A stretch of 5,193 nt of DNA from an uncultured Bacilli bacterium (lineage in GTDB: Bacteria; Bacillota_I; Bacilli_A; RF39; UBA660): positions 1 through 5,193 of the forward strand of contig CAPZYV010000068.1 in NCBI GenBank assembly GCA_948750805.1, in the 5' to 3' direction. Of the stretch, positions 1 through 5,193 are shown piece by piece. The position numbers were made by a program, and so were the translations under genes. Under the pieces are notes generated by a model that was not told where the DNA came from, searched no databases, and was given only the letters and a program-made list of their open reading frames with translations. Each line of letters starts with the position of its first letter. Positions within the stretch are counted from its first letter, which is position 1.

Positions 1-481
1 CACATTCTGAAGGTTTACATCTTCCTATTGCATCCATATATACCCTTTCATTAGGTTTTATAAGTTTCTCTCCATAATATTCTGAAAAGTAATCATTAAT
101 TCCCATACTTTTTAATTTGTTTCGTTGTATTTCTTCAAAAAAATTAGATAAAAGTACAAGTTCATAATCTTGAAGATTACTTAACATTTTTTTAATTGTT
201 GGTCCCTCTTTTGAAATAGCACCTTTTAATTCTTCCGTTAGTAGATGAAAAAAATTATTATCTAAATCAACACCTAATTTCTCGCTAAAAAAACTTAAAT
301 ATAAATCTATATCATATCTATTATAAGCCTCTTCATATGATAGAATGTTTTTAGCATATATCAAAGCTTTACTACTATAATCCGTAACACCATATTTTTT
401 TAGAGCTTCCTCAATAAAAGGTGTAAAGTTAACGCCTGTTATTAAAGTTCCATCTATATCAAAAATAATTCTTTTAATCAA
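1..481 (-). CDS. HAD-superfamily hydrolase (subfamily IA-like), 3' end cut off by window edge
   Basis: Haloacid dehalogenase-type hydrolase, probably a cytoplasmic phosphatase acting on a small phosphorylated metabolite; the substrate cannot be read from the sequence. 160 codons are visible without a stop. Motif I is FDIDGTL with nucleophile Asp8 and acid/base Asp10. A mostly helical insert of about 90 residues follows, as expected for a C1 cap. Motif II is VLLSN (Ser112) and motif III is the Lys of IKPNERVY (Lys142). The motif IV acidic pair would lie just beyond the window; members are usually 200-230 residues, so perhaps 50 are missing. The start is TTG at 481-479: an in-frame TAA lies directly before it, motif I begins 7 codons later, and GAGG at 496-493 sits at suitable distance. 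It appears to have its own promoter and is separated from the upstream lipoprotein gene by a terminator. Family assignment is firm; exact substrate and subfamily are not. Confidence 0.88.
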   Translation of the reverse strand, partial: MIKRIIFDIDGTLITGVNFTPFIEEALKKYGVTDYSSKALIYAKNILSYEEAYNRYDIDLYLSFFSEKLGVDLDNNFFHLLTEELKGAISKEGPTIKKMLSNLQDYELVLLSNFFEEIQRNKLKSMGINDYFSEYYGEKLIKPNERVYMDAIGRCKPSEC

Positions 482-507
482 TTAAATCACAACCTCAAAT
501 TAATACT

Positions 508-536
508 ATTATATAATATCTATTTAAAAAATGAAA
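508..536 (-). promoter_or_regulatory. Putative sigma-A promoter of the HAD hydrolase gene
   Basis: On the minus strand a perfect TATAAT lies at 513-508. Seventeen bases upstream is TTTCAT (536-531), only a poor match to TTGACA. Transcription would start near 501, giving a leader of about 20 nt that contains the GAGG ribosome site and the TTG start. The -10 box is clear, but in such AT-rich DNA a single TATAAT is weak proof. Confidence 0.4.
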
Positions 537-582
537 GCATTATTTTTACCACAAATATAAATAATTAAGAATTACATAAATT

Positions 583-598
583 ATAGTTAATAAACTAT
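583..598. repeat. Short palindromic repeat upstream of the HAD hydrolase gene
   Basis: ATAGTT (583-588) and AACTAT (593-598) form a perfect 6-bp inverted repeat around AATA, about 45 bases upstream of the putative -35 of the HAD gene. Neither strand has a T tract after it, so it is not a terminator. It could be a regulator site; with mostly A and T bases it may also be chance. Nothing else was found in 482-634. Confidence 0.25.
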
Positions 599-634
599 CT
601 TACAAAAATAAATATTTGCTACTAATTATTTCAT

Positions 635-659
635 AAAAAAAGCGTTTTTAAATCGCTTA
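635..659 (-). terminator. Intrinsic terminator of the lipoprotein gene
   Basis: On the minus strand the hairpin AAGCG (658-654) / CGCTT (644-640) encloses a 9-base loop and runs straight into a T tract (641-635). The stem overlaps the lipoprotein stop codon TAA at 659-657, so termination begins at the end of the coding region. The stem is only 5 bp but contains three G-C pairs, unusual for this AT-rich stretch. It insulates the HAD gene downstream. Confidence 0.6.
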
Positions 660-1199
660 TTTTTCTTCATAATTATAAACACCATGTAATTTTTCTAAAA
701 CTTCATCATCAGGTTGTTCTACTTCCCATTTATTATTATTTTTCTTAACTTTAAATACGACATTATAAGAAATAGTATCTGTCATATCACTCATTTGTTT
801 TAATTTATATTCTACATATTTAGATGCATCATATACACCATCAGTTAAAAATTCATCTTTATGAGAATTTAAATAATCATTAGAATTTTTTTGAGCTTTA
901 TAAAAATCATATACGGTAATCTTAACAGTTACTTTAGCATTATCTCCATCATAATCTTCATTTTCTATTGTATACATTAAATCACGATATTGACGTTTTA
1001 ACGCATCTTTATATTTGTCCTTATTTTTTTCTTCAACAGCTTCTTTATCAACTAACTCATCAATATCTTTTAAAACATTTGTTGATAATCCTTTGTAATC
1101 GTTTAAATAATCCTTTACAGCATCTGCAGCTTTATCATTTGAGCAAGCACATCCTACTACTAAAAAAATACAAGTTAAAAAAATAATTATTTTTTTCAT
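657..1199 (-). CDS. Small secreted lipoprotein of unknown function
   Basis: A 180-residue protein exported and lipid-anchored on the outer face of the membrane. Residues 1-16 form a short lipoprotein signal: MKK, a hydrophobic core IIIFLTCIFLV, then VVGC with Cys17 as the predicted lipidated residue; Cys19 is a second nearby cysteine. The mature part is charged and Lys/Asp/Glu-rich. It opens with a helical AADAVKDYLNDYKG pattern, continues with alternating strands (NAKVTVKITVYDFY) and ends with a strand bearing KWEVEQ. That layout resembles the NTF2-like fold seen in small Bacillota lipoproteins such as DUF4878/DUF5105-type proteins; this is inference from pattern only. The ATG at 1199 is preferred because AAAGGA (1214-1209) lies 9 bases upstream; the GTG at 1205 and TTG at 1208 are too close to it. 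It is transcribed alone, divergently from the EIIB-like gene. I do not recognise a named family. Confidence 0.85.
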   Translation of the reverse strand: MKKIIIFLTCIFLVVGCACSNDKAADAVKDYLNDYKGLSTNVLKDIDELVDKEAVEEKNKDKYKDALKRQYRDLMYTIENEDYDGDNAKVTVKITVYDFYKAQKNSNDYLNSHKDEFLTDGVYDASKYVEYKLKQMSDMTDTISYNVVFKVKKNNNKWEVEQPDDEVLEKLHGVYNYEEK

Positions 1200-1228
1200 A
1201 TTCACCAATCCTTTATTTATATTATGAG

Positions 1229-1249
1229 GTATAATATTCTAAATTATAC
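1229..1249. repeat. Inverted repeat made of two opposed TATAAT boxes in the divergent intergenic region
   Basis: GTATAAT at 1229-1235 and ATTATAC at 1243-1249 are perfect inverted copies separated by 7 bases. Each arm contains a consensus -10 hexamer: TATAAT on the plus strand at 1230-1235 and TATAAT on the minus strand at 1248-1243. The minus-strand box is placed to serve the lipoprotein gene, with a start near 1236 and a leader of about 37 nt. No good -35 is visible for either. It could be an operator, a pair of overlapping promoters, or chance in AT-rich DNA. Confidence 0.4.
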
Positions 1250-1280
1250 GAAAAATGTTTTTTTTATTTTTTATTTGTAG

Positions 1281-1286
1281 TATAAT
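1281..1286 (+). promoter_or_regulatory. Putative -10 box of the EIIB-like gene
   Basis: A perfect TATAAT sits 18 bases before the ATG at 1305. The -35 position (about 1258-1263) is only part of a T-run, so there is no real -35 match. Transcription from this box would begin near 1293, leaving a leader of about 12 nt that starts at the AGGTGA ribosome site (1293-1298). The alternative plus-strand TATAAT at 1230-1235 would give a longer leader. Confidence 0.4.
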
Positions 1287-1304
1287 AAATATAGGTGAAT
1301 AGAT

Positions 1305-1622
1305 ATGGATACATGGTTACAATATTTAATTATTAGTATAGTTTTAGTTTTAATATGTTTAATAGTATTAAAATTAAGCAAAAGAGATTTTCGAATAGAA
1401 GCTAACAAACTTATAGGTTATTTAGGTGGTAAAGATAATATCGTTAGTGCTGAATGTAATATGAGCAGATTTAAAGTTATTTTAAAAGATGTTTCATTAG
1501 TTAATAAAGAAGCAATTGAAAAATTAGGTGCTAAAGGTATTGTAGAAATTGATAATCAACTTAAAATAATATTTGGTAAAGAAGCACATCAACTAAAAAG
1601 ATATATAGATGATATAATTTAA
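1305..1622 (+). CDS. Membrane-anchored PTS EIIB-like domain protein lacking the usual phospho-cysteine position
   Basis: A 105-residue protein. Residues about 5-24 form one strongly hydrophobic membrane helix, followed by a basic KLSKR stop-transfer. Residues about 31-105 match the glucose-family PTS EIIB domain: IEANKLIGYLGGKDNI, SRFKVILKD, VNKEAIEKLGAKGIV, and LKIIFGKEAHQLKRYIDDI. In active EIIB the phosphate is carried by the Cys of a CITRLR-type motif. Here the gap-free alignment from NIVS to KD gives AECNMSRFK, placing Asn52 at that position and Cys51 one residue earlier. No EIIC or EIIA is encoded beside it. It is therefore either a non-phosphorylatable regulatory or structural relative, or one with a displaced cysteine. 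The start has AGGTGA (1293-1298) six bases upstream. It is a single-gene unit closed by a strong terminator. Domain recognition is confident; transport function is doubtful. Confidence 0.85.
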   Translation: MDTWLQYLIISIVLVLICLIVLKLSKRDFRIEANKLIGYLGGKDNIVSAECNMSRFKVILKDVSLVNKEAIEKLGAKGIVEIDNQLKIIFGKEAHQLKRYIDDII

Positions 1623-1656
1623 AACAAGACTAGTTTATTATTAGTCTTGTTTTTTT
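1621..1656 (+). terminator. Strong intrinsic terminator between convergent genes
   Basis: Bases 1621-1634 pair with 1640-1653 (14 bp, core CAAGACTA / TAGTCTTG, one G-T pair) around a 5-base TTATT loop, followed by a T tract to 1656. The stem begins within the stop codon of the EIIB-like gene. In the minus direction the hairpin also forms, but only TTTT follows, so it may act as a weaker bidirectional terminator for the infB-rbfA-truB operon, about 85 bases after its last stop. Confidence 0.85.
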
Positions 1657-1671
1657 ATATGTAATATAACT

Positions 1672-1731
1672 TGTTTATAAAAATCGTTTATTTAACTGTT
1701 GTATTATATAAAGCAACTTCATTTATAAACA
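1672..1731. repeat. Spaced 10-bp inverted repeat in the 3' region of the GNAT gene
   Basis: TGTTTATAAA (1672-1681) and TTTATAAACA (1722-1731) are exact inverted copies with 40 bases between them; a small GTTG/CAAC pair (1698-1701, 1714-1717) lies inside. It falls between the last stop codon of the minus-strand operon and the shared terminator, so it could form a stem in that 3' UTR. No T tract follows on either strand, and both arms are AT-only at their core, so chance is possible. Confidence 0.3.
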
Positions 1732-1737
1732 TCATTC

Positions 1738-2271
1738 TTAATTATTAATCCAATATCTCTTGAGTTCTTCGTTATCTTTCATAACTATATTTTCTAAAAT
1801 ACCTCCACAGTTTTCAATTACTTTATTACTGCCAATATTTTTGACATTACAAGTAAGTAAAACTTTTTTAATACCTAATTTTTTAGATTCATCTAAAGCA
1901 AGTTTAAGTCCAATAGTTCCATAGCCTTTTTTTCTTTCGTTTGGTCTTATAGAATAACCGATATGTCCAGCAAAATTTAGTAAAAAATCATTTAATTCGT
2001 GACGAATGTTATATATTCCTAATACTTTACTATCACTACTTCTTATCAAGATATATGTAGTAGCAGCTACTCTATTAGGTAGCAACTCTTCTCCTTTGCT
2101 CTCTTTATTTATTTTTTCAAGCCAAATATCAAAATTAGCAAAAGATTCTAAACTAGCCATACCTGCATATTGCCAAGATAAATTATTATCAACTTTTTTC
2201 ATTTCTTGAAACATGTTCATAATTTCAGTTTCATAACTTTTTTCAACTTTAATTAATTTTAAATTTTTTAT
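1738..2271 (-). CDS. GNAT-family N-acetyltransferase with an apparent AUA start
   Basis: Transfers an acetyl group from acetyl-CoA to an amine; the acceptor is unknown. The core is clear: HIGYSIRPNERKKGYGTIGL contains the acetyl-CoA pyrophosphate-binding R-x-x-G-x-G (RKKGYG, residues 113-118 from 2271), followed by CNVKNIGSNKVIENCGG, the usual Asn-rich motif before the last strand. The first ordinary start, ATG at 2220, gives 160 residues but has no ribosome site before it and lacks the family's first strand and helix. The frame stays open upstream, and residues encoded from 2271 (KNLKLIKVEKSYETEIM) look like the normal N-terminus of such proteins. ATA at 2271 lies 7 bases after AAAGGAAG (2286-2279), which itself overlaps the end of the preceding gene. 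That gives 177 residues. No ATG, GTG or TTG exists in frame between 2220 and the TAG at 2298-2296. It is the last gene of the infB operon. Confidence 0.85.
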   Translation of the reverse strand: MKNLKLIKVEKSYETEIMNMFQEMKKVDNNLSWQYAGMASLESFANFDIWLEKINKESKGEELLPNRVAATTYILIRSSDSKVLGIYNIRHELNDFLLNFAGHIGYSIRPNERKKGYGTIGLKLALDESKKLGIKKVLLTCNVKNIGSNKVIENCGGILENIVMKDNEELKRYWINN

Positions 2272-2275
2272 ATAT

Positions 2276-3028
2276 TTACTTCCTTTCTGGACTTTCTAAT
2301 TGCTCTTTTAATTTAGTTAAAGTAGCAAGTATTTCCTCAGGCCAACATAATAGTTCAAAATCATAAATATCAGAACTATGGATTTCCGTAGATTCTTTAT
2401 TAATTTCGCTAATAAGCATCATAACTTCACTTTGTAATGCCTTATATTCATCACAACTATAGATTTTATATATTTCAACTCCATAAAGATTAAAGTAATC
2501 TTTTTTATCCATTATTAAATTTTTCGAAAAATCATATATTAAATCGCCAACATTTACAAAAGCACTTAATCTTTTTATACCTTTAGCATCATCTTCATAA
2601 GCAATAGTTAAAGTAGAACCATTATAAGTTAACATTAAAATTATTGCATCTGAAAATGTAAACTTAACCCGACTTGGACTTTTTAATATATCATGATTAT
2701 TAGGATATTCATCAGTTAATAATATAAAAGGAATATTGCCAAGAAAGTAATATTTTCCTGATTTTTTTATCCCCATTCTTCTTGCTAATAAAGCGTCATG
2801 AATTATTTCTCCATTAGTAAGCATTGTAAAATTCTCAATAGATTGTTTAACTTGATTAGTTTTTCTTGCTCCATAAAAACGTTGTTCAAAATCTTTAATT
2901 CTTGATTCTATTTCTAAAAAGGGAATGCCTAATGATGACCACTCTTGCCGACATCTTTCACTTATACCAACTACTCTATCATATTCACGAGTAGTTATAG
3001 TAGTATTTTTACTAATCCATTTTTCCAT
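2276..3028 (-). CDS. Uncharacterised 250-residue protein in the infB-rbfA-truB operon
   Basis: I do not recognise this protein. It has no signal peptide or membrane helix and is probably cytoplasmic. Residues 1-90 look helical and rich in charged residues (REYDRVVGISERCRQEW, then SRIKDFEQRFYGARK). A central part of about residues 90-165 alternates hydrophobic strands (YYFLGNIPFILLTDE, RVKFTFSDAIILMLTYNG, TLTIAYEDD). The last 60 residues are helical with Leu/Glu/Lys repeats near the end (TLTKLKEQLE). No catalytic motif stands out. The start is sound: AAAGGTGGG (3043-3035) lies six bases before ATG and overlaps the truB stop codon; the gap to truB is 13 bases, so co-transcription and coupled translation are likely. 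Its own end carries the ribosome site of the GNAT gene. Base use looks like that of its neighbours, so there is no sign of recent transfer. Confidence 0.8.
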   Translation of the reverse strand: MEKWISKNTTITTREYDRVVGISERCRQEWSSLGIPFLEIESRIKDFEQRFYGARKTNQVKQSIENFTMLTNGEIIHDALLARRMGIKKSGKYYFLGNIPFILLTDEYPNNHDILKSPSRVKFTFSDAIILMLTYNGSTLTIAYEDDAKGIKRLSAFVNVGDLIYDFSKNLIMDKKDYFNLYGVEIYKIYSCDEYKALQSEVMMLISEINKESTEIHSSDIYDFELLCWPEEILATLTKLKEQLESPERK

Positions 3029-3041
3029 CTAAAACCCACCT

Positions 3042-3890
3042 TTAATTAATTTTTAACATAACATAAACTTTATACCCTTTTAAATCTTTTTCATAAATAG
3101 CTACTTCTTCATTTTTATACATTAATAAAATATATTTATCTTCTAAATTAAGAGTAATATTATTACCATTTTTTACTTTTTCATATTCAGCATCAACTAA
3201 ATGATAAATGGGTATATCCAATAAATCTTTAATCTTTGCTAATTTAAAATTATTGTTTTTTACGTCTTCTATATTATAAGAGTTTTTTAAATTAAAATTA
3301 CCTTGTTTAGTTCTAACTAAACTATTCATAGTCCCAATGGTATTTAAAGAAGTACAAATATCTCTAATTAAACTTCTTATATAAGTACCCTTTTCAACTT
3401 TGGTTCTAAATCTAATTATATCATCATGATAAGATAATAATTCTAATTCATAAATATTAACTGTTTTTGTAGGTAATTTTACTTCTATATTATTTCTAGC
3501 ATATTCATAAAGTTTTTTACCATTAACTTTAATTGCAGAATATATAGGAACTTCCATAACATACTTGCCAATAAATTTTTTAAATACTTCTTCTATATTT
3601 TCTTTTTTAACATTAAAATCTTTTTTTTCTAAAACATTTCCCGTAATGTCTAAAGTATCAGTCTTTATGCCTAGTTTAATTTCGGCAATATACTCTTTAT
3701 CATAACAAGTTAACATATCAACTAATTTAGTATAACGTCCAATGCAGACAACAAGAACTCCTTCCGCTAGAGGGTCAAGAGTTCCTGTGTGTCCTACCTT
3801 TTTAGTTTTTAAAACTTTGCCTACAATATTTACAATATCACGAGATGTATAATCTTTAGGTTTATTTATAATTACTAAGCCATTAATCAT
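3042..3890 (-). CDS. truB: tRNA pseudouridine(55) synthase TruB
   Basis: Converts U55 in the T-loop of tRNAs to pseudouridine and helps tRNA folding; acts in the cytoplasm. The 282 residues match the usual bacterial length. The N-terminal GLVIINKPKDYTS is the family opening. The catalytic motif GHTGTLDPLAEGVL (residues 33-46) carries nucleophile Asp39. Tyr67, in KEYIAEIKLGIKTDT, is 28 residues later, as Tyr76 is from Asp48 in the E. coli enzyme. PIYSAIKVNGKKLYEYAR (115-132) and KGTYIRSLIRDI (167-178, with Arg172) complete the active site. A short C-terminal PUA-like part follows (roughly 230-282). The ATG at 3890 overlaps the rbfA end by 8 bases; the only ribosome site is a weak AAGAGA within rbfA, suggesting translational coupling. 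All key residues are intact. Confidence 0.97.
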   Translation of the reverse strand: MINGLVIINKPKDYTSRDIVNIVGKVLKTKKVGHTGTLDPLAEGVLVVCIGRYTKLVDMLTCYDKEYIAEIKLGIKTDTLDITGNVLEKKDFNVKKENIEEVFKKFIGKYVMEVPIYSAIKVNGKKLYEYARNNIEVKLPTKTVNIYELELLSYHDDIIRFRTKVEKGTYIRSLIRDICTSLNTIGTMNSLVRTKQGNFNLKNSYNIEDVKNNNFKLAKIKDLLDIPIYHLVDAEYEKVKNGNNITLNLEDKYILLMYKNEEVAIYEKDLKGYKVYVMLKIN

Positions 3891-4227
3891 TTTCGTGTAT
3901 CTCTTTTATAATACTTTCAATTCTATTGGCATATTCAATAGAATCATCATAAACAAATTCTAAAATTGGTGTATGACGAATATCGAGACGATTTGCTACT
4001 TCAGTTCTAATAAAAGCGCTAGCTTCATTAACTTCTTTAACAAGAATCTTTTTATCCATTTCACTTAAAGATGTAAAATATACTTTAGCATAGCTTAAAT
4101 CACGAGATACTTTACAACCAGTAATAGTTATAGATTTTAGAATGTTATCTCTTGCTTCACTAAAAATAATTTCGCTAATAACTCGCATCATGTCTGATGA
4201 TATTTTAGCTATTTTATGATTTGGCAT
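3883..4227 (-). CDS. rbfA: 30S ribosome-binding factor RbfA
   Basis: Single KH-domain protein that binds immature 30S subunits, assists 16S rRNA 5' end maturation and is important for growth in the cold. 114 residues, normal for the family. Recognisable blocks are VSRDLSYAKVYFTSL (residues 40-54), then AFIRTEVANRLDIRHTPILEF (71-91) and VYDDSIEYANRIESII (92-107). The KH turn that is usually Ala-x-Gly reads Ala-Ser-Ala (69-71) here, a mild departure. Its ATG overlaps the infB stop by one base (TAATG at 4229-4225), and a strong GAGGTG (4241-4236) inside the last infB codons lies 8 bases upstream, so translation is coupled to IF2. The 3' end overlaps truB. Confidence 0.96.
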   Translation of the reverse strand: MPNHKIAKISSDMMRVISEIIFSEARDNILKSITITGCKVSRDLSYAKVYFTSLSEMDKKILVKEVNEASAFIRTEVANRLDIRHTPILEFVYDDSIEYANRIESIIKEIHEND

Positions 4228-5193
4228 TAAAGACCCACCTCAACCATTTCAAAACATTCAATAACATCACCAATACGAATATCACTATAGTTATCTAAAG
4301 TAATACCACATTCAAATCCTTTTTTTACTTCCTTAACGCTATCTTTTTCTCTTTGAATAGAAGCAATTTTACCTGTATAGATAATTACACCGTCACGAAT
4401 TAGACGAGCTTCTGCATTATTTTTAATTATACCATCTAAAATATAACTTCCAGCAATATTTCCAACTTTATAGAATTTAAAGATTCTTCTAATTTCTGCA
4501 CTTCCTAAAACTTTTTCTTCATATTCTGGGTCTAACATACCTTTCATCGCAAGTTCAATTTCTTCAATACATTTATAAATGATGGTATAAAGACGAATAT
4601 CCACATTATATTCTTTAGCTATTTCTTTTGTATTATTTGAAGGGCTTACATTAAATCCAATAATGATAGCATTAGAAGCATTAGCTAGAACAACATCACT
4701 TTCTGTAATAGTACCAATTCCAGAACGAATTACATTAATTTTAACGCCTGATACATCGATTTTTAATAAACTGTTTTTAACAGCCTCTTCACTTCCACGT
4801 ACGTCAGCTTTTAAAACAACATTAATTTCTTTTTGACCTTCATTAATCTTACTAAATAAATCATCTAAGGATATAATATCCTTTTTATATTTATTATCTT
4901 TAGCTAAAACAGCTCTTTTTTCTGCTATATCTTTTGCTTCATGTTCTGTTTCAAAAGCCATGAATTTATCACCAGCACTAGGATTTTCATTTAAGCCAGT
5001 TATTTCTACTGGAGTTCCCGGAGCTGCTGTAGTAATAGATTCTCCTAAATCATTTTTCATGGTACGAACTTTACCAAAAGTAGTTCCAACGACAATAGGG
5101 TCGCCTAAACGTAAAGTACCATTAGTAATAAGTAAACTAGCTATTCCACCAATATTTTTATCTTGGCGTGATTCAATTACAGAACCTACTGCA
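4227..5193 (-). CDS. infB: Translation initiation factor IF-2, C-terminal part (5' end outside window)
   Basis: GTPase that brings initiator fMet-tRNA to the 30S subunit and promotes 50S joining. About 321 residues are visible, from the end of domain II to the stop; the G domain lies beyond the right edge. The frame is open to base 5193, so the Met at 5060 is internal and not the start. Landmarks in order: IESRQDKNIGGIASLLITNGTL/RLGDPIVVG and GKVRTMKNDLGESI (domain II), PGTPVEITGLNENPSAGDKF, then domain III with LKADVRGSEEAVKNSL, IGTITESDVVLANAS, IIGFNV, then domain IV with GSAEIRRIFKF, GNIAGSYILDG, IASIQREKDSVKEVKKGFECGI and GDVIECF, which holds the fMet-tRNA-binding region. It is first of the visible operon genes; its last codons contain the rbfA ribosome site. 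No disruption is seen. Confidence 0.97.
   Translation of the reverse strand, partial: AVGSVIESRQDKNIGGIASLLITNGTLRLGDPIVVGTTFGKVRTMKNDLGESITTAAPGTPVEITGLNENPSAGDKFMAFETEHEAKDIAEKRAVLAKDNKYKKDIISLDDLFSKINEGQKEINVVLKADVRGSEEAVKNSLLKIDVSGVKINVIRSGIGTITESDVVLANASNAIIIGFNVSPSNNTKEIAKEYNVDIRLYTIIYKCIEEIELAMKGMLDPEYEEKVLGSAEIRRIFKFYKVGNIAGSYILDGIIKNNAEARLIRDGVIIYTGKIASIQREKDSVKEVKKGFECGITLDNYSDIRIGDVIECFEMVEVGL

Noticed and set aside
968..1186. Open frame of 72 codons on the plus strand inside the lipoprotein gene
   Set aside because: It is antisense to a gene with a clear lipoprotein signal, has no ribosome site, and its Leu/His/Tyr-rich product is typical of the complement of an AT-rich coding region.
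1203..1208. GTG (1205) or TTG (1208) as the lipoprotein start
   Set aside because: They lie 3 bases or fewer from the AAAGGA ribosome site; ATG at 1199 has proper spacing and gives a standard MKK signal start.
2006..2209. Open frame of 67 codons on the plus strand inside the GNAT gene
   Set aside because: Antisense shadow of a convincing acetyltransferase gene; no ribosome site and Leu/Ser-rich low-information product.
5058..5060. ATG at 5060 as the start of a separate 277-residue protein
   Set aside because: The frame is open to the window edge and the upstream residues match IF2 domain II, so this Met is internal to infB.
1..5193. Mycoplasma-type code with UGA as tryptophan
   Set aside because: Trp codons checked in the lipoprotein and GNAT genes are TGG, and all genes close with TAA without needing to read through TGA.
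1..5193. CRISPR array, tRNA/rRNA, insertion sequence or prophage genes
   Set aside because: No regularly spaced repeats, no tRNA-like cloverleaf, no transposase or phage proteins were seen; the gaps between genes are short and AT-rich.

Overview
The window is very AT-rich DNA with dense, mostly one-strand gene packing, good Shine-Dalgarno sequences (AGGTG, GAGG and AAAGGA types) and TAA as the stop of all seven genes whose ends are visible. Tryptophan codons checked are TGG and no gene needs UGA as a sense codon, so the standard bacterial code fits. Together with the infB-rbfA-truB order, a lipoprotein and a membrane-anchored PTS EIIB-like protein, this suggests a low-GC Bacillota genome, perhaps an uncultured gut Bacilli lineage of the RF39 type. 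The lineage is inference; the low GC, stop usage and gene order are seen directly.

Right half (about 1738-5193, all minus strand): one tightly packed translation and RNA-modification operon. It starts outside the window with infB (only the C-terminal about 321 residues of IF2 are visible), then rbfA (TAATG overlap of one base), truB (8-base overlap with rbfA), an unrecognised 250-residue protein 13 bases downstream, and a GNAT N-acetyltransferase. IF2, RbfA and TruB act in translation initiation, 30S maturation and tRNA U55 pseudouridylation. The last two genes are accessory members of unknown purpose. ribF, which often follows truB in Bacilli, is not there. The GNAT gene has no ATG/GTG/TTG at its natural start; sequence and spacing point to an AUA start at 2271.

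Middle (about 1200-1737): a plus-strand gene for a 105-residue protein with one N-terminal membrane helix and a PTS EIIB-like domain. The residue at the family's phospho-cysteine position is Asn, and a Cys lies one place earlier. It converges with the GNAT gene, and a 14-bp hairpin terminator separates them. Its start faces a divergent lipoprotein gene across a 105-bp region that carries two TATAAT boxes pointing at each other inside an inverted repeat, and a third TATAAT near the plus-strand gene.

Left (1-1199, minus strand): an unrecognised small lipoprotein with its own terminator, then a HAD-family hydrolase that begins with TTG and runs off the left edge of the window. I see no rRNA, tRNA, CRISPR array, insertion sequence or prophage signal. 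The most notable points are the apparent AUA start, the EIIB-like protein with a displaced cysteine, and the uncharacterised protein inside the infB operon.
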